Part shown: in pieces, positions 34,301 to 46,912 of the stretch | Layout: each line of letters opens with the position of its first letter | Position numbering within the stretch: the stretch's first letter is position 1 | DNA from: Epiperipatus broadwayi | Taxonomy: Eukaryota > Onychophora > Udeonychophora > Euonychophora > Peripatidae | Direction: 5' to 3' | NCBI GenBank assembly: GCA_028023455.1 | Contig: JAQFVV010000031.1 | Coordinates: forward strand, 6,430,926 to 6,494,925 | Length of the DNA: 64,000 nucleotides | Program-made: the position numbers and the translations under genes | Notes under the pieces: generated by a model | What the model saw: only the letters and a program-made list of their open reading frames with translations | Told to the model about the DNA's origin: nothing | Database searches by the model: none

Positions 34301-35698
34301 ACATATACCCTATATACAACAATCTTCTGAGTGACCTCATTGCTAGACAGCTGGGTTTCTCACAACCATAATCTCTACAGTAACAATATTTAGAACAAAA
34401 TAGACTTTTATATTTAAAAATAAAACATTTCTGCAAAAAATAAATATGTAATAACATTTATTTTTGATTTTAATAATTATTACACAATTACAATACAAAT
34501 ATAATCATAAACTTTCCAAAAAATCAAGCTTTTAGACCATCATAATATTTTATCAATGATTGTAATATTTTCTTAAAGTAATCTCACAAAGTTTGACATC
34601 ATGAAATAAATAATGGTTAACTATCATTTGTGGAATTTGAGATGCTTTGATGGACCACATATTTGATTTTCCTGCCATCTTTTGACTTTTTTTTTATTTA
34701 AAATATTAGAAAATAAATATACATGAATTTTAAAGCCATAAAAAGCTTCAGTTTTGAAAAAAATTTCCAGGGAAAGAAACATACAAATTTAATTTCCAGA
34801 TATCTCAAATGAAGTTTGTCTGCCTGAATAAAAAAAAAAAAACTGGTAAATGCTTTTTGAATTATTCAAAACATATAAAACACATAAACATACATAACAT
34901 TCTTTTAATAATAATTTAATATTCTATTTGTTCATGTTTAAATATTACTTTTGAAATGTATACAGTAAATAATATATCAACAAATAAATTTATTAATATG
35001 TATTTTTTTGATTATTACTATCACATAAAATCATTTATATACTCTTATTAATATATTCCTGCCATAATATATAAATTATTAATTTTGATCGTACTAAGAA
35101 TAATAAAAAAATATTAATCTTAAAATTTTGCCATAATATAAAAATATTAAATTTTGACATATTACTTGCTAATAATAATCAGGTAAATTATTTTAATTAC
35201 TTTTAATTAATTTAATTAATCTTAGAATTAAAAAAAACAACACATTTTTATATAGATAAAGTCATCAAGTTTAAATTCAAGTCATATATAATAATTTAAC
35301 AATAATATTCATGCTTTTTCATGCATGGTGAAGATATTGAAAACATTAAATATAATCTTAACTGGTTAACAATGTGACATTTTTTGCTCCACCTGGTGAA
35401 AGTTTTTGAAAATGCTCAACTTTCAATACTGTATGGAATCTTTATTTTATCCTAAAACTCAATAATTGAACTTGATTTTTTTTTTAAATTTAATTTTATA
35501 AACAATTTTTTTTTTTTAAAAAAATTATTTTTTAAATTATATAAAAAAACTGGCATGCAAATGAAACTATACATGTCATCAACCAAATTAGTTTAAACAG
35601 ACTTTCAAAAATTGAACAAATGTTTGTATGTGCTTTTTTACTGTAGATATCTGTTTTAAAATCTTAATTCTAGAAAGAAAAAATACTAAATTTATTTA
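34301..35698. other. AT-rich sequence, nothing recognised
   Basis: No feature supported. Confidence 0.45.
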
Positions 35699-35833
35699 CA
35701 TACAATCACAACTTGTGTAATGCTATTATCTGTCAGAATTAGTATGATGTTAAAGTCTTTTTGATATTGTAATAATAATTACAATATGTTTATTCTGACA
35801 GATAATTAGATTGCACAAATTGTGATTTTCATA
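35699..35833. mobile_element. Small foldback element (~135 bp)
   Basis: ACATACAATCACAACTTGTG...ATTATCTGTCAGAA at the left is mirrored by TTCTGACAGATAATTAGATT...CACAAATTGTGATT at the right, around a ~60-bp middle that is itself partly palindromic (ATTGTAATAATAATTACAAT). Non-coding. Confidence 0.7.
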
Positions 35834-36989
35834 TTTATAATAAGGTCAAGTTTGTAAATTTCTATTTTTAAAAATAAAAAATAAATGAAGATATTGAAAA
35901 TGTATGTATGTGTGTTTTGTTTAAAATATAGTCAACCAATTAGTGTGTAAAAATAATCAAAAATATTTTATACATAAGCATAATGTCATATGTATTTATA
36001 CAAAAATTTTTGCATGCTAACTAGACCAAATTGAAGTAAATGTTCAGAAAGTGTTTTCTTTTGTATTAACCAGTCACAAACTGTCTATAACATATTGACC
36101 TCTTTAATTTTTTTAAGTGAATGTCAATAAGAGCAGCATGGGAAATTTCATCTAAAATAATGAATGTCAATATCATTTATGATAACGTTAGTATATGTTT
36201 CAAAATTGCACAAAACATGTTTTTAATAAATAAAGAACCTTTTATAATGATAGGGAAAGTACAAAATTTAAATATATTTTCATCACTTTATCTATATCAA
36301 AGCTGAAGTTATATTTAAAATTATAATAATTACTTTTGACAAAATTTTTCAGCACTAAAAATGCACTAAAGATATGTTTAATGTTTTCAGTATTTTTTCT
36401 ATATGAAGGATATTAGTATTAACTTTAATTTAGTACATTTTTATGATGGATTTGTCATAACTTTTGCAGATTATTATGGCTATTATTGAAAATTATTTAA
36501 GAATATTGATGACAAACTCAAAAATTGGCATAAATCAAATTATATACAAGTACTGGCAAACTATCTGAGACAGTAATCAAATGCTATGAGCTTACTCAAA
36601 AAAACATTTAGCCTAATGGCTTAAATTATAACTATTTTGCTATTTTATATTTTTGACATTAAATTTCCAAATTTTTAGTTTAACAAATATTTCCAAAATT
36701 TTCAAATTATCTTTTTAGAAATAAAAGTTTTCAAGTAGAAATCTGTTTCAATGTAATATTTAAACTTTACAAATATAGAAAAAAAGTAATAAATTAAAAT
36801 ATATAATAAGAAAAAATAACTTTTTTTTCTATTCCATAGTTGCCATTATTTATGATACAATATTTCATAAATAAAAAAAATATATTTATTTTAACTCCAT
36901 CTCTAATATTTGAATGAAATATTGTAAATTTTAGAGCTATAAAATGTTTATTTTTCAGTCAAACAAAACAACTTATTCACTTTACATCA
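35834..36989. other. AT-rich sequence, nothing recognised
   Basis: No feature supported. Short frames at 36121-36306 and 36944-37159 have no motif. Confidence 0.45.
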
Positions 36990-37960
36990 CAACTTATCTT
37001 CATTTAACTTTTTCTGAAAAAGTGCTGTGGATTGACATTCATGGCTTCAAGTTGCTTGAAAATGGTCAGTTTTTGAGCTATGGTAGTGTTTTTATGCTTA
37101 TTTTAAAGCTTAAAATGTGTCATAAAATGTTGTCCTCTCTAGAATTATTTTATAAATAAAAAATCAATAATATTGACATAAGAGCTACAACAAAGGGAGA
37201 AGGCAGCCCTTTCTAGATAGTGATTGGTTGGTTTGCATTTTGGACAATAGAAGAGCATCTGTCAATAATTTTCACTGCTCCAACTTCTGTTTTGACTTTG
37301 AAAATTAAAATTAATGTCTTAGAATGTTTTTTTTTATTATTTTTTTGTACATATTATAAATTATACTCATAAAATATGCTGAAAATATAATTTTTATAGA
37401 AAAATAGTAAGATTTTAGTAAAAAATTATATACTTTTACATGAACATAAATTGAAAAAAAAAACCAGTGCTAACAACAATTTTGACACCTGTTAACAATT
37501 TTCATTGCCCCAAGCTCTTAATTTCATTTTCAAACAAAAATAAATAATTGTGAGTATTTTTTTGGCATTTATTTCCATATTATAATATATTTTGGTAAAA
37601 TATGCTGAAAATATAATTATTTTAGAAAAATAGTAAGTCTTTAAAAATTTTTTTTACTTTTACACTGATGTAAATTGAGAAATAAATCAATATATCCACA
37701 GCACTTTCTAATTTGTTACAAACTTTCTTTTTATGTCTTCCACTATCATATATTTTTATAATTATAAATAAAAAAATATTTTTGAAAAAACTCATTCACT
37801 TTCATAATCTGAAAAATTGTTAATATACTTTTTACAAACAAAACTAAAATGAATATAATGTTAAAAGATGAATATATTTTCATGGCTGAGTTTGTTAATT
37901 GACCAATCAAAAGTTGTAAAACTTTAATTCACTTGACCAATAAAAATTAATTTTTTTTTT
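36990..37960 (-). repeat. 750-bp dispersed family, inverted copy
   Basis: In reverse complement it follows the 29.4-31.9 kb units: TTTTTGAGCTATGGTAGTG, GTTGTCCTCTCTAGAATTATTTTATAAATAAAAAATCAATA, GATAGTGATTGGTTGG, GTCAATAATTTTCACTGCTCC, AAAATATGCTGAAAATATAATTTTTATAGAAAAATAGTAAGATTTTAGT, CATAATCTGAAAAATTG and AATTCACTTGACCAATAAAA. The CTGCTCCAACTTCT-to-TAGTAAGA portion occurs twice (37.28 and 37.50 kb), so it contains an internal duplication. Confidence 0.6.
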
Positions 37961-40900
37961 TCAAGGAAAAGATTAAAAATAAATATTGTCAAATAAAATC
38001 TGAGTTTAATCATAAATAATCTAATAAAAAATAAATATTTTACAAGTATTTTGCAAAACTAATGAAAAATGTATAAACAAATTACAAAAATATATATTTC
38101 ATTTTTGAAGTGTAGACATAAGTATGAAATCTTTCAAAAGTTCTTGCAATCTCTCTTGAGGCTGGGAACAAAGAAACAATGAACCAGAAGCATTAATAGC
38201 TTCTTTGAACTAAGTTTTTCTGTACAATAGTGATGTCTTAAGTTTTTTTTTTAAAAAATAATATATCAATATTATTTTAGTTTCAAATTTTGCCATCAAA
38301 TGAATGCAGAACAGAAAATAAATGCTCAAGAAAACAACAAAATAGTACAGTAAAGTTGAAGCAACTAAAGCAACATCAGTTGAACCATAATCTTATATTT
38401 AAAACTCAGAAATAGTTAATATGTTTATGTCCTAAAATCCACATTTTTAAATTGTATATTCTTTTGCTAAAACTATAATTTTAATTATTATTATTTTTAA
38501 TTCATTATAATTCCCTTTTCTTTACTATTACGTCTATTTGATTTTAATTTTAATCTTTTTTTATACAACTGGCAGTAATTATGGGTTTATCAAGTTTATT
38601 ATTTTATGTCAATGCTTTAATTTCAATTTTGAGCTGTTGTCTAGGAGAGAGTAAATTTAAAAAAAAATATTTACATACAATAAATTATAATTATTATCTC
38701 ATCATCACATAGAAAAATTATAAATAGAGTAAGCAACATTACAAAAATATCTTGTGATCATAAAATCAAATATATTATCATTACATAAAAAAAAAAAACA
38801 ATAAGCCATAGTTAAATAATAAAACAAAATACAAAGTGCATTTATATTTATTACTGACCCTGAAAGTAATTTCAGGAAGACAATTTAATAGAAAAAAAAG
38901 ATGGAATAATTATCATCTAAGCATGCAATAAATAACACATCTACCTTCAGTTGCTTGGATGGTCATGTATTATTCATTATTTGGAATATTAAGCACAAAA
39001 ATTTCATTGTACAGGTCAATCAGAATTCATATTTCTTTTACTTAGCCAAAAATCAATAACTTTAGCCTTTGAGTTATCATACTTAATCAAACCACACTTG
39101 AGAAACAATAAAAAATATCTCCTATGAAGTTCCTAACTGTAAAATATTTAGGTGTAAAACAAAACTCAGTTTAGCTAGGAGTGTAGGTTTAAAATTTGAT
39201 ATTTAAAAATCTAAAAGTTTAAGTACGAATCCTATGGTAGCATCGTTACTGGTCGTGCGAGCAACATATGAGAGAAAAGCTGAGAATAATACTACTACTT
39301 TGTGCTTAAATAGGTAATTAATTTAGACATGAAAAAAGAAAAGAAATGATATGGAATTGAAATCTGAATGAAGCTTAATAAATGAATTTCTAGTAGCTAA
39401 AAATATTTTTTTTTAATTTGTGACTTTTTTACTAAGCACTAGATAGACAGCTAATGATATGGCATTACTAATTATTTTTAATTAGAGGTTTAAACAAAGA
39501 AAGAAAACAAAATATCATCATGAAAATGCAAATTCGCTTCCCTAGTTGATAGTGTGTTGTCTTTTTTCTTCATTTGTTAAACACTGAAGACACATTGTGA
39601 AAAATATTTTTGTTGTTTCTGTTTCATTTGCTAATTAATAACGGATTATTGATTTGTTTTTATAATTTTGCTTTTTATTGTTATTCAAATTTAATATTTA
39701 TTTAATATTGTTCTCCTTGAAAGTTTTATAATAAAAATCTTTGATTTAAAACAAAATATTGATTGTGAATTGTAGTTAAAATTAAAAACTGATGGAAAAT
39801 TACATCAGATTGCTTCCAAAATGGAAATCATGTAAATATAATCGCTTAAAACTCTGTGTTAAATATAACTTTAAAAATGCTTTTCTCATAATGTTTAATA
39901 TATAGAGCTGCAGATATATAAGAACTGTGTGTTTTTGCGTACTTTCATCTTTTTTTTTTAAATTTATTAATGTAGCTGTATATTAATTATCTCACAATTC
40001 CTCACAATCTCATATTTTTTCGCATATATTTTAGATTTTAAATAAGTAGTATATGACGTGTTCTGCACTTAATGGAGAGCCACGTGCTTTGAAAACTTCC
40101 TAATCGATTCATTTCCCTAATGAGTTTATTCATTAGAAAAGTATGATCCTGTGAAATCTAGATATACAATCCCATTCATTAGCTAATTGATTGTCCGTAT
40201 TGTATTACTTAAATATTTTTTTAATTAACTTAACTTAATAAAGGTACTGAAACACTATTATGCTATAACACATTTTTTGTGCCATTTTAATTTAATTAGC
40301 TAAAGGAATAATACATTTACACTATAAACAAGTACACACATACACACTTCATTGTGCGTAATATATTTTAAACTCTAATCAACACCTATGTATATTCTTT
40401 AAATTAATAGTATCTCGCATTTCATTTTTTTTTTTTTTTTTTGGAAATGTTAGTTTATCTCGAGTTATCGTACTTTCTAAGAGGAACGCCTATTTTAGAT
40501 CCCCCCACCCCACCCAATATATAGCTATTATGCATATCATTTGGTCTTATTTTTTACTTCTAATGGAGTTCATTAAAATTTATAAATATCTCCATTTTTT
40601 TTATAAATCTTTATTTTTTCCTAATTCCCAGGTATAAACAAAAAAATTTTTATTAAGTTTCAGTCATTTTTATACGGTCATTGCTAAGCAAAATTAGGTA
40701 CAACAATGTAAACAAAATACAATTAATGTAAAGGTACTTAAAATTAAATCAAAATTAAAACAAAAATGTACTTTATAAATTTATGTACAAGGTAAATGTT
40801 TCAATTATTTTCTTTTTTCAGTTTGATATGTTGCAAATTATCTCGACAAAGAACGTATGAAAGTCGAAAAATTAGGAAAATAATAGAATACAAAACAAGA

Positions 40901-42000
40901 TTTATAAAGAAAATTATGGATTAAAAATTATATGGACTATTTATAAAAATTGGATTATGCATGAAACAAAAATTGAATTTTGTATTATGCCGTTTTAAAT
41001 TTAAGTTTATAATTATAATTTTAACATTTGCAATGTATTTTCAAAGTTGAGATGAACGATTAAATCTTAAGATTGATAAGAAGTGGCAAACCAAATGCTG
41101 TCACTTGATCATAGTACTTTGACCGTCAATTATGGAGAAAACTTAAGTAATTTGCGCATACACATAAAATATATGCATATGATTGTTTATTTTTATAATA
41201 GTTTTTGTTATCTTTTATGACACATTAATTCAAAAGTAACACGTTTCTATATATATTTCTAGAAAATTAAATAGGAAAGACTTTTATACAAAGCATTAAA
41301 CTGCAAACCAACTGACAAAAATAAAAATAATGACTGAGAAAATGCTAGGAAATTAGTATAATGAGGTCATAAGAAATAATAACATAATATTAAGGATGGT
41401 GATATGAATGAAAACAGAGTAATGACTAAATAAAGGAATGTTTCAAAGAAAAAAAAAATACTTCAAAAAGAAATGGCTGCATCTGTTAGCTTTTTTTAAA
41501 TTTTATTTTAATTATAAAAAATATTTTAGTTTCAATAATTATTTTGTGGAAAATCCTGAGAAAATTCTTTTCAAATATATTATCATTTTTGCTGTTAAAT
41601 AGCTGTTTCGTTTTTAATAATATTTTCTAGGACTAAGCAAAAAATGTAGTTTTGATCCAGTTAAACATTTGATTTCAAGTCATCTCATTACGTTTAATTT
41701 GTCATTCTGCGTTTTAGCACGAGTTTATGGTATTAATATTTTTTCCCCCATTATATACTATATTTACCCCTATTTTAATATAAGTTTGATATTGAACTTG
41801 AATAAAATAACAAAATAGCTTTTGTGGGCTGTCTCTGTATATATATAGATTTATATATTTGGGTTTGCTTACTAATTTTTCAGCATCTCCACAATATCGA
41901 TTTAAATGTATAATCCAGGTGGTACCATGTGTGATCTTAGTAATAATAACAACAAGCAATCAAAAATATATCTAAAACCATTTTATTTTATAGGAGGCCT
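37961..42000. other. Long AT-rich stretch, nothing recognised
   Basis: Four kilobases with no gene, RNA or assignable repeat seen. Contains homopolymer T at about 40427-40442 and a short C-rich run near 40500. The 81-codon minus frame at 41714-41959 lacks any motif. A (C)14(A)10-type run sits at 42007-42030. Confidence 0.45.
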
Positions 42001-42308
42001 GCCCTCCCCCCCCCCCCAAAAAAAAAATACTTTTCAAAAACAGATAGATAATTGTTAGTTTTTTTTTTTAAAAAAAATACAAATTATTACAATTTTTAAA
42101 TGTCTGATACTGACTATAAGTTTAATATAATCCAAATTTATTTATAATACTATTTATATGATTATATATAAATTTCATTTATTAACAACACTTTACATCT
42201 TTCTACTTGTATGCAATAGTTTTATTTATAAATAATACATTATTTCCGATGTCTCCAGTAACATGAGTGAAATGTAACGTTCATCTTACTTATATAACGT
42301 ATTAGAAA

Positions 42309-42540
42309 TCAGACAACAATTAGACAATCCCAAATAGATAACAATCAGCAATCTCAAGCTGTTGTCAAGGCAACCTCCTTTTAGCAATAAAGATGGAGTC
42401 ACTATATATATCAATATTTAAATTTTTTAACACCGATGAACCAGCAAAATATGTCTTTATATATATAAAAGGTTGCCTTGACTACAATTTGAAATTGTTG
42501 ATTGTTATTGATATTGGGATTGTCTAAGTGTTGACTGTTA
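42309..42540. mobile_element. Foldback/TIR element (~230 bp)
   Basis: The left arm TTAGACAATCCCAAATAGAT, AACAATCAGCAATCTCAAGCTGTTGTCAAGGCAACCT is mirrored by AGGTTGCCTTGACTACAATTTGAAATTGTTGATTGTTATTGATATTGGGATTGTCTAAGTGTTGACTG. The middle is ~80 bp of AT-rich sequence. A related but decayed copy may lie at 44090-44240 (GTTGGCAAGGCAACATAAC...GCTTTGACTACAATTT). Confidence 0.75.
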
Positions 42541-43390
42541 TTTTAATTATATATATATTGGATCATTAACTATCTTAATGCTAGTTACATTAATTCATTA
42601 CCCTCTATTGTCTGGTTTAACTTTTGCAAAATAAAAGAAATTCACTTTTATTTACACTTCTTAGCTGTTATGAGAATTATTGAATTCATAAATAATCTTA
42701 ATATGAGAACTTGTAAAGGTTAATGGATATTAACAAAACTACAATTTAAATCCAGTGAAGCTTTGTCATCATCTAGACACATTTGGGCATGTGTCTTTAT
42801 GAAGATCATTTTTACTGATCTATAACCTTACATGAATTGGAAATATAAATGCATTCACTTTGTAGTTGCAAAAGCTAAATTTGATCATATACAATAATGT
42901 ATTGATATAACTAGAACATGGATAGTACATCAGCCTAGAAATCACATATTCTTAGTATTTTATTAATTAAGTTGATCAAACTAAGACCTTTTTTACCATA
43001 AATAAAATGGATAATTGAATCTAGCAATAAAATTTTATTTCTCATTATATCTGTAACAGCAGATATCAGCATGACCATTCAAGTAATGTCCCCCTTGTAG
43101 ACAATGTATTACATTTACTTATAAAAACTGTGATTTGTTGTAGCAACTTTATTTCAGCAAACTATTTATTGCCAATCACAGAGCTGAATATAAAGAAATA
43201 CTGTCTTTTGTTTTAAATGAAACCTCTAATCAATTTTACAGCTACCAATAATAATCTCTAACTGTGATTACAGAATAATTCTCACATTGTAGACTCTTAG
43301 TTAAACACAAACAACAAACTTTGAATTATCATTATTAATTTTCTAATAACTGTCATCATAGATCATTGCTAATTTACCCTACATGGTTAT
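42541..43390. other. AT-rich sequence, nothing recognised
   Basis: No feature supported. Confidence 0.45.
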
Positions 43391-43645
43391 GCACAGTTAG
43401 TAGGGCATCTGATTTGAGAACAGAATGTTCCAGGATCGATGCTGGCACTAGCAGTTCTGGTGTTCAAACGTCTTATGAACTCATGAGCAATAGAGCCAAA
43501 TGTCTTGTTGCCTTGTGCAGTTTACATCAGTTGGTAGATATCTGACATGAGATTAGAAAGTCCCTGGATTGATTCTGATCATCACAGGTCTTGCATCCAA
43601 GCTTCTTATAAACTCCAGAGCAATAAAACCATATCGCTTAATTTT
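43391..43645 (+). repeat. Tandem dimer of a tRNA-like (SINE-type) unit
   Basis: Two similar ~130-bp units occur head to tail. Each has a tRNA-like start (CAGTTAGTAGGGCATCTGAT.TGAGA.CAGAA and CAGTTGGTAGATATCTGACATGAGAT.AGAAAGTCC), a decayed B box (GGATCGATGCTGG and GGATTGATTCTGA), then a shared 3' part with CTTATGAACTCATGAGCAATAGAGCC and CTTATAAACTCCAGAGCAATAAAACC. This fits a dimeric tRNA-derived SINE distinct from the two other SINE types here. Decayed, with no tail or target duplication seen. Confidence 0.55.
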
Positions 43646-45193
43646 ATTATTGATTTGATAATCCGTGCTATCATTATTAATATGGACACTGCCATATCAA
43701 TGATATCATGATAATAAAAAAATGTTGCAACTAATAGGTAAAATATATGATAAACATGGGATAGAATTTGTCAATCATAACAAAAATGTTTCTGCAAATT
43801 AGTAGAAAATAATTCAGTTTAATTTGATTACATTCTGTAATTGTTAAAATCAAAAATTGAATTATATTTACATACCTAAGTGACTATATTTTTGTTTCCT
43901 ATTAAATATCCGACTCATATATAAACTTGTGCATTTGTATAGGTATGTAATATTTTTGATATTTATGGTTAATAAAGATTTTTAATTATATTGTCTCTGT
44001 CTTAATTTTAACACAATCTTTAATATTTTAAAAATTATTAAAAAAAATAAAAGCAAATTTCTAATTATGGAAAACTTTTGTATATATTAAGACAAAAGTG
44101 CCAACAGCTAACTGATTATTAGATAAGTAATTTGCATTATCACTAACATTAAATAAGCAAATAAAATAGCATCTATCTGTTGGCAAGGCAACATAACATT
44201 TGCACAGTGAATTGCAATATTGCTTTGACTACAATTTATTGATATTTTCTGAATTGCTAACACATAAAGATTGTGATGATACATTTTAAATATGCAGTAT
44301 TATTGTAGAGATATATATTTTTAATCATTTTCCTCTAGTTCCTTTGAAATGCTTTCAATCAAATTTATTTTCGCATATCTTCAAATATTGATCTTTATCT
44401 TATTTGCTGTAATGTAATGACTTATTTATTTCATACACCACAAACTAATTTCATGTATAGCTTAAAGATAGTTGTAGAGTTTGAAAAGACACTGTATATA
44501 CTACTTAAAATTATTTTATAAACTGATAAGTGTTATCCCTAAAACAATTTAATTAATGTCTCTTACTTTATAATCTAGTGTGCATGCAATTTAACATACG
44601 ATCCGAATAAAGTTGGCATATACTTTAATGATAAAGCATTTATTTATACTATGCATTTATAAATGTTTGGTAAATATACATATCAAGAGTTACATCTTTT
44701 TATGCAGTTCAAACAAAAATTTAAATATTCAATATTGTTTCCATAGGTTAGTAATCTAATTGCCTAAGTGACTTAACATAGAATGGTAGGCTGGGAAATA
44801 AAGATTTCTATTCGCGTGTAAAATAATATATCTAATACGTCTGTTATTATAAATATAAATCACTCTAAAATAATCCAACTATTGTATAAAACAAAGTTAA
44901 TCAGTTTTCTGATTAGTTGTTCCTGACAGATATAATGAAATACTCGAGTTTATCTCTTAGTAGAGAATAACGATTTTAATACAGCCTTGATTAGAGTTCA
45001 AACGAGTTGAAAGCCTTGGAAATAGTGTTTTATATTATTTTAATGTCTCTCTGTTTTATACAATAGTCTTATTGTTATATGTGATTTATATTCTCATGCA
45101 AGTAATAGTAATTAAAATTTTCAGTTTGATTATTTAAAAGAAAAACATTATTCAATAGTTTATTGCTCTGCAAATTATGTAGATTACCCTTGC
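43646..45193. other. AT-rich sequence, nothing recognised
   Basis: Apart from the possible decayed foldback copy at 44090-44240, no feature is supported. Confidence 0.45.
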
Positions 45194-45286
45194 CAAGCGT
45201 TGGTGGCTTAGCGGTTAGCATAGCTGCCTTCCAAGCAGCTGGCCCGGGTTCGCTTCCCGGTCAACGCTTTGACATATAAAAAAAAA
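45194..45286 (+). mobile_element. tRNA-Gly(UCC)-like SINE, near-canonical head
   Basis: 45197-45267 folds as a nearly perfect tRNA. The acceptor stem GCGTTGG pairs with TCAACGC, the D arm has GGCTTAGCGGTTAGC, the anticodon stem GCTGC/GCAGC encloses loop CTTCCAA with anticodon TCC (Gly), and the T arm is CCGGGTTCGCTTCCCGG. The 3' side, however, is not a Pol III terminator. It is the tail CTTTGACATATAAA plus an A-run, exactly as in the degenerate SINE copies at 4.7 and 21.9 kb. It is therefore best read as a SINE copy whose head stayed tRNA-like, or the progenitor type of that family. A functional tRNA gene cannot be excluded. No clean target duplication. Confidence 0.65.
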
Positions 45287-45789
45287 GTAATTAATGTATT
45301 GAACTTTAGTTAAAAACTTTCAGTTCTGAATATTTCATTCTATCACTACTGCTAAGCAGAGAAGAAAGTTTTAAAAAAATTGACATAATGGACTTGCTTT
45401 TTTTTTGAAAGTTTAGAATTATATCACCTTTAGCAATCTAAATCCTATGATAAAATGCACCTGAAGTTATTAGCGTTATTTTTTTTATTGAAACCAATTT
45501 TCAAAAAAAAAAAATGTATTTATTTTTTAATGAAGATATCAGGCAAAGACATTTCAACTTGCCCTCATAAAGCAATACTAAAAAATAAGGTATAACCAGA
45601 TTTGGCTAGTCATTGGGTGATGAGAATTTGCTTTGTTTTCTATTTTTGTTCTAACTTCCTCTTAAAAACTGCACTGATTATTTCCATTTTTATCTTTTAT
45701 TAATTCTTTAAACATTGCTTTGAGGTCATGAAAGAATATTGGGATGTATAATCAATCATTTGAAGAGTTCTTAAAAAAATGGTTTGATA
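45287..45789. other. AT-rich sequence, nothing recognised
   Basis: No feature supported. Confidence 0.45.

Positions 45790-45852
<63 letters not shown>
45790..45852. repeat. (AAT)n(ATT)n palindromic microsatellite
   Basis: An AAT array switches directly to an ATT array at about 45831, so the tract is a perfect inverted repeat over roughly 42 bp with no spacer. Such tracts can extrude as cruciforms. Confidence 0.9.
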
Positions 45853-46437
45853 GTCTTCACACTTCTAGAATTCGAATCAGTTATGCAGGCAATGCTATAG
45901 AATTTGTCTATTTATACCGGTTAAAGGCAACTTCTGAAAATAAATTACCAAGTTTGAAACAAAAAAAAATTAACAGCTTAAATCAAAATCCTATCTAGGT
46001 CATAGGCATCACTATTAGAAAGACGTTTAGTCGCTAAAAAATTGCTTCAGTAGATTTTATATTGTAATTATTAATACTTATACAGAGAAACCGACACTTA
46101 TAACATGGTAGATCTACAAACTGGAATTCACACTCAAACACTCCAAAGACTATGGAGTTGCTTTTTAATCTTAATTTTTTTTCTTCGTGGAAATAAATAC
46201 TTTTGTTTGAAATAAGTACTTTTGTTTTCTTGTTGAACCGAAAAACATTTTTTTTTTATTAATAAAGAAATGTATATAATTTCTTCTCTATTGAATTTTA
46301 GATTAGAATAAAAATAATTTATAGGATTTGCTCCATAACAGACTAAACCCATTTTTCTCTCTACTCAATGATAGAAAGCCATTTTTGGTATCATCCTTCC
46401 TCAAGAAAACTCTTACAATTGATATTTGTTTTGTGTT
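45853..46437. other. AT-rich sequence, nothing recognised
   Basis: Two overlapping minus-strand frames (46134-46352 and 46303-46545) run into the tandem repeat below. No motif. Confidence 0.4.
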
Positions 46438-46725
46438 ATTGTTCTGAATGATTGGTTTTGTTTTGTGTATTTCCAAAAAAAGGATAGGTTTGGTAAAATT
46501 TTGATTCCATTTCTTTTTTCTGCCATAATGTATAAAAGCGATCACAAAAGTTTTCTACTTTATATTTTTTTATTGCTCTGAATTATTTGATTTTGTGTAT
46601 TTTTAAAAAGGGTAGGTTTAGTAAAATTTTGATTTCATTTTTTCCCCACCTACATGTGTAAATCCTGTAATAAAAGTTTTCTAATTTATATTTTTTTTTA
46701 TTGTTCTGAATTATTTGTTGTTGTT
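46438..46725. repeat. ~130-bp tandem repeat, two units plus a start
   Basis: Units begin ATTG.TCTGAAT.ATT at 46438, 46572 and 46700. They share TTTTGTGTATTT, GG.TAGGTTT.GTAAAATTTTGATT, CATTT and ATAAAAG/AAAAGTTTTCTA.TTTATATTTTT. The third unit breaks off after about 25 bp. Confidence 0.75.
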
Positions 46726-46800
46726 TTTTTTCCTTTTTTTGTGTGTGCTGTAACTTGAAATTAAAGATGAGAAATTAACCGAATATTCACACTAAAAAAA

Positions 46801-46912
46801 CACAATTAAGTAACAACAACAACAACTAATTTCAAGTTTCAACAAACAACTTTTTAAATGCAGAATTAAGTAAAACAACTAATTTCAAATTTTAACAACA
46901 AACTTTTTAATG
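46801..46912. repeat. ~55-bp tandem duplication
   Basis: 46801-46860 and 46861-46912 both read AATTAAGTAA.AACAACTAATTTCAA.TTT.AACAA.CAACTTTTTAA. The first has an expanded (CAA)n. Confidence 0.75.

Noticed and set aside
45197-45267. A functional tRNA-Gly gene
   Set aside because: Considered, but the tail is the same as in degenerate SINE copies and there is no T-run terminator. Kept as SINE with moderate confidence.
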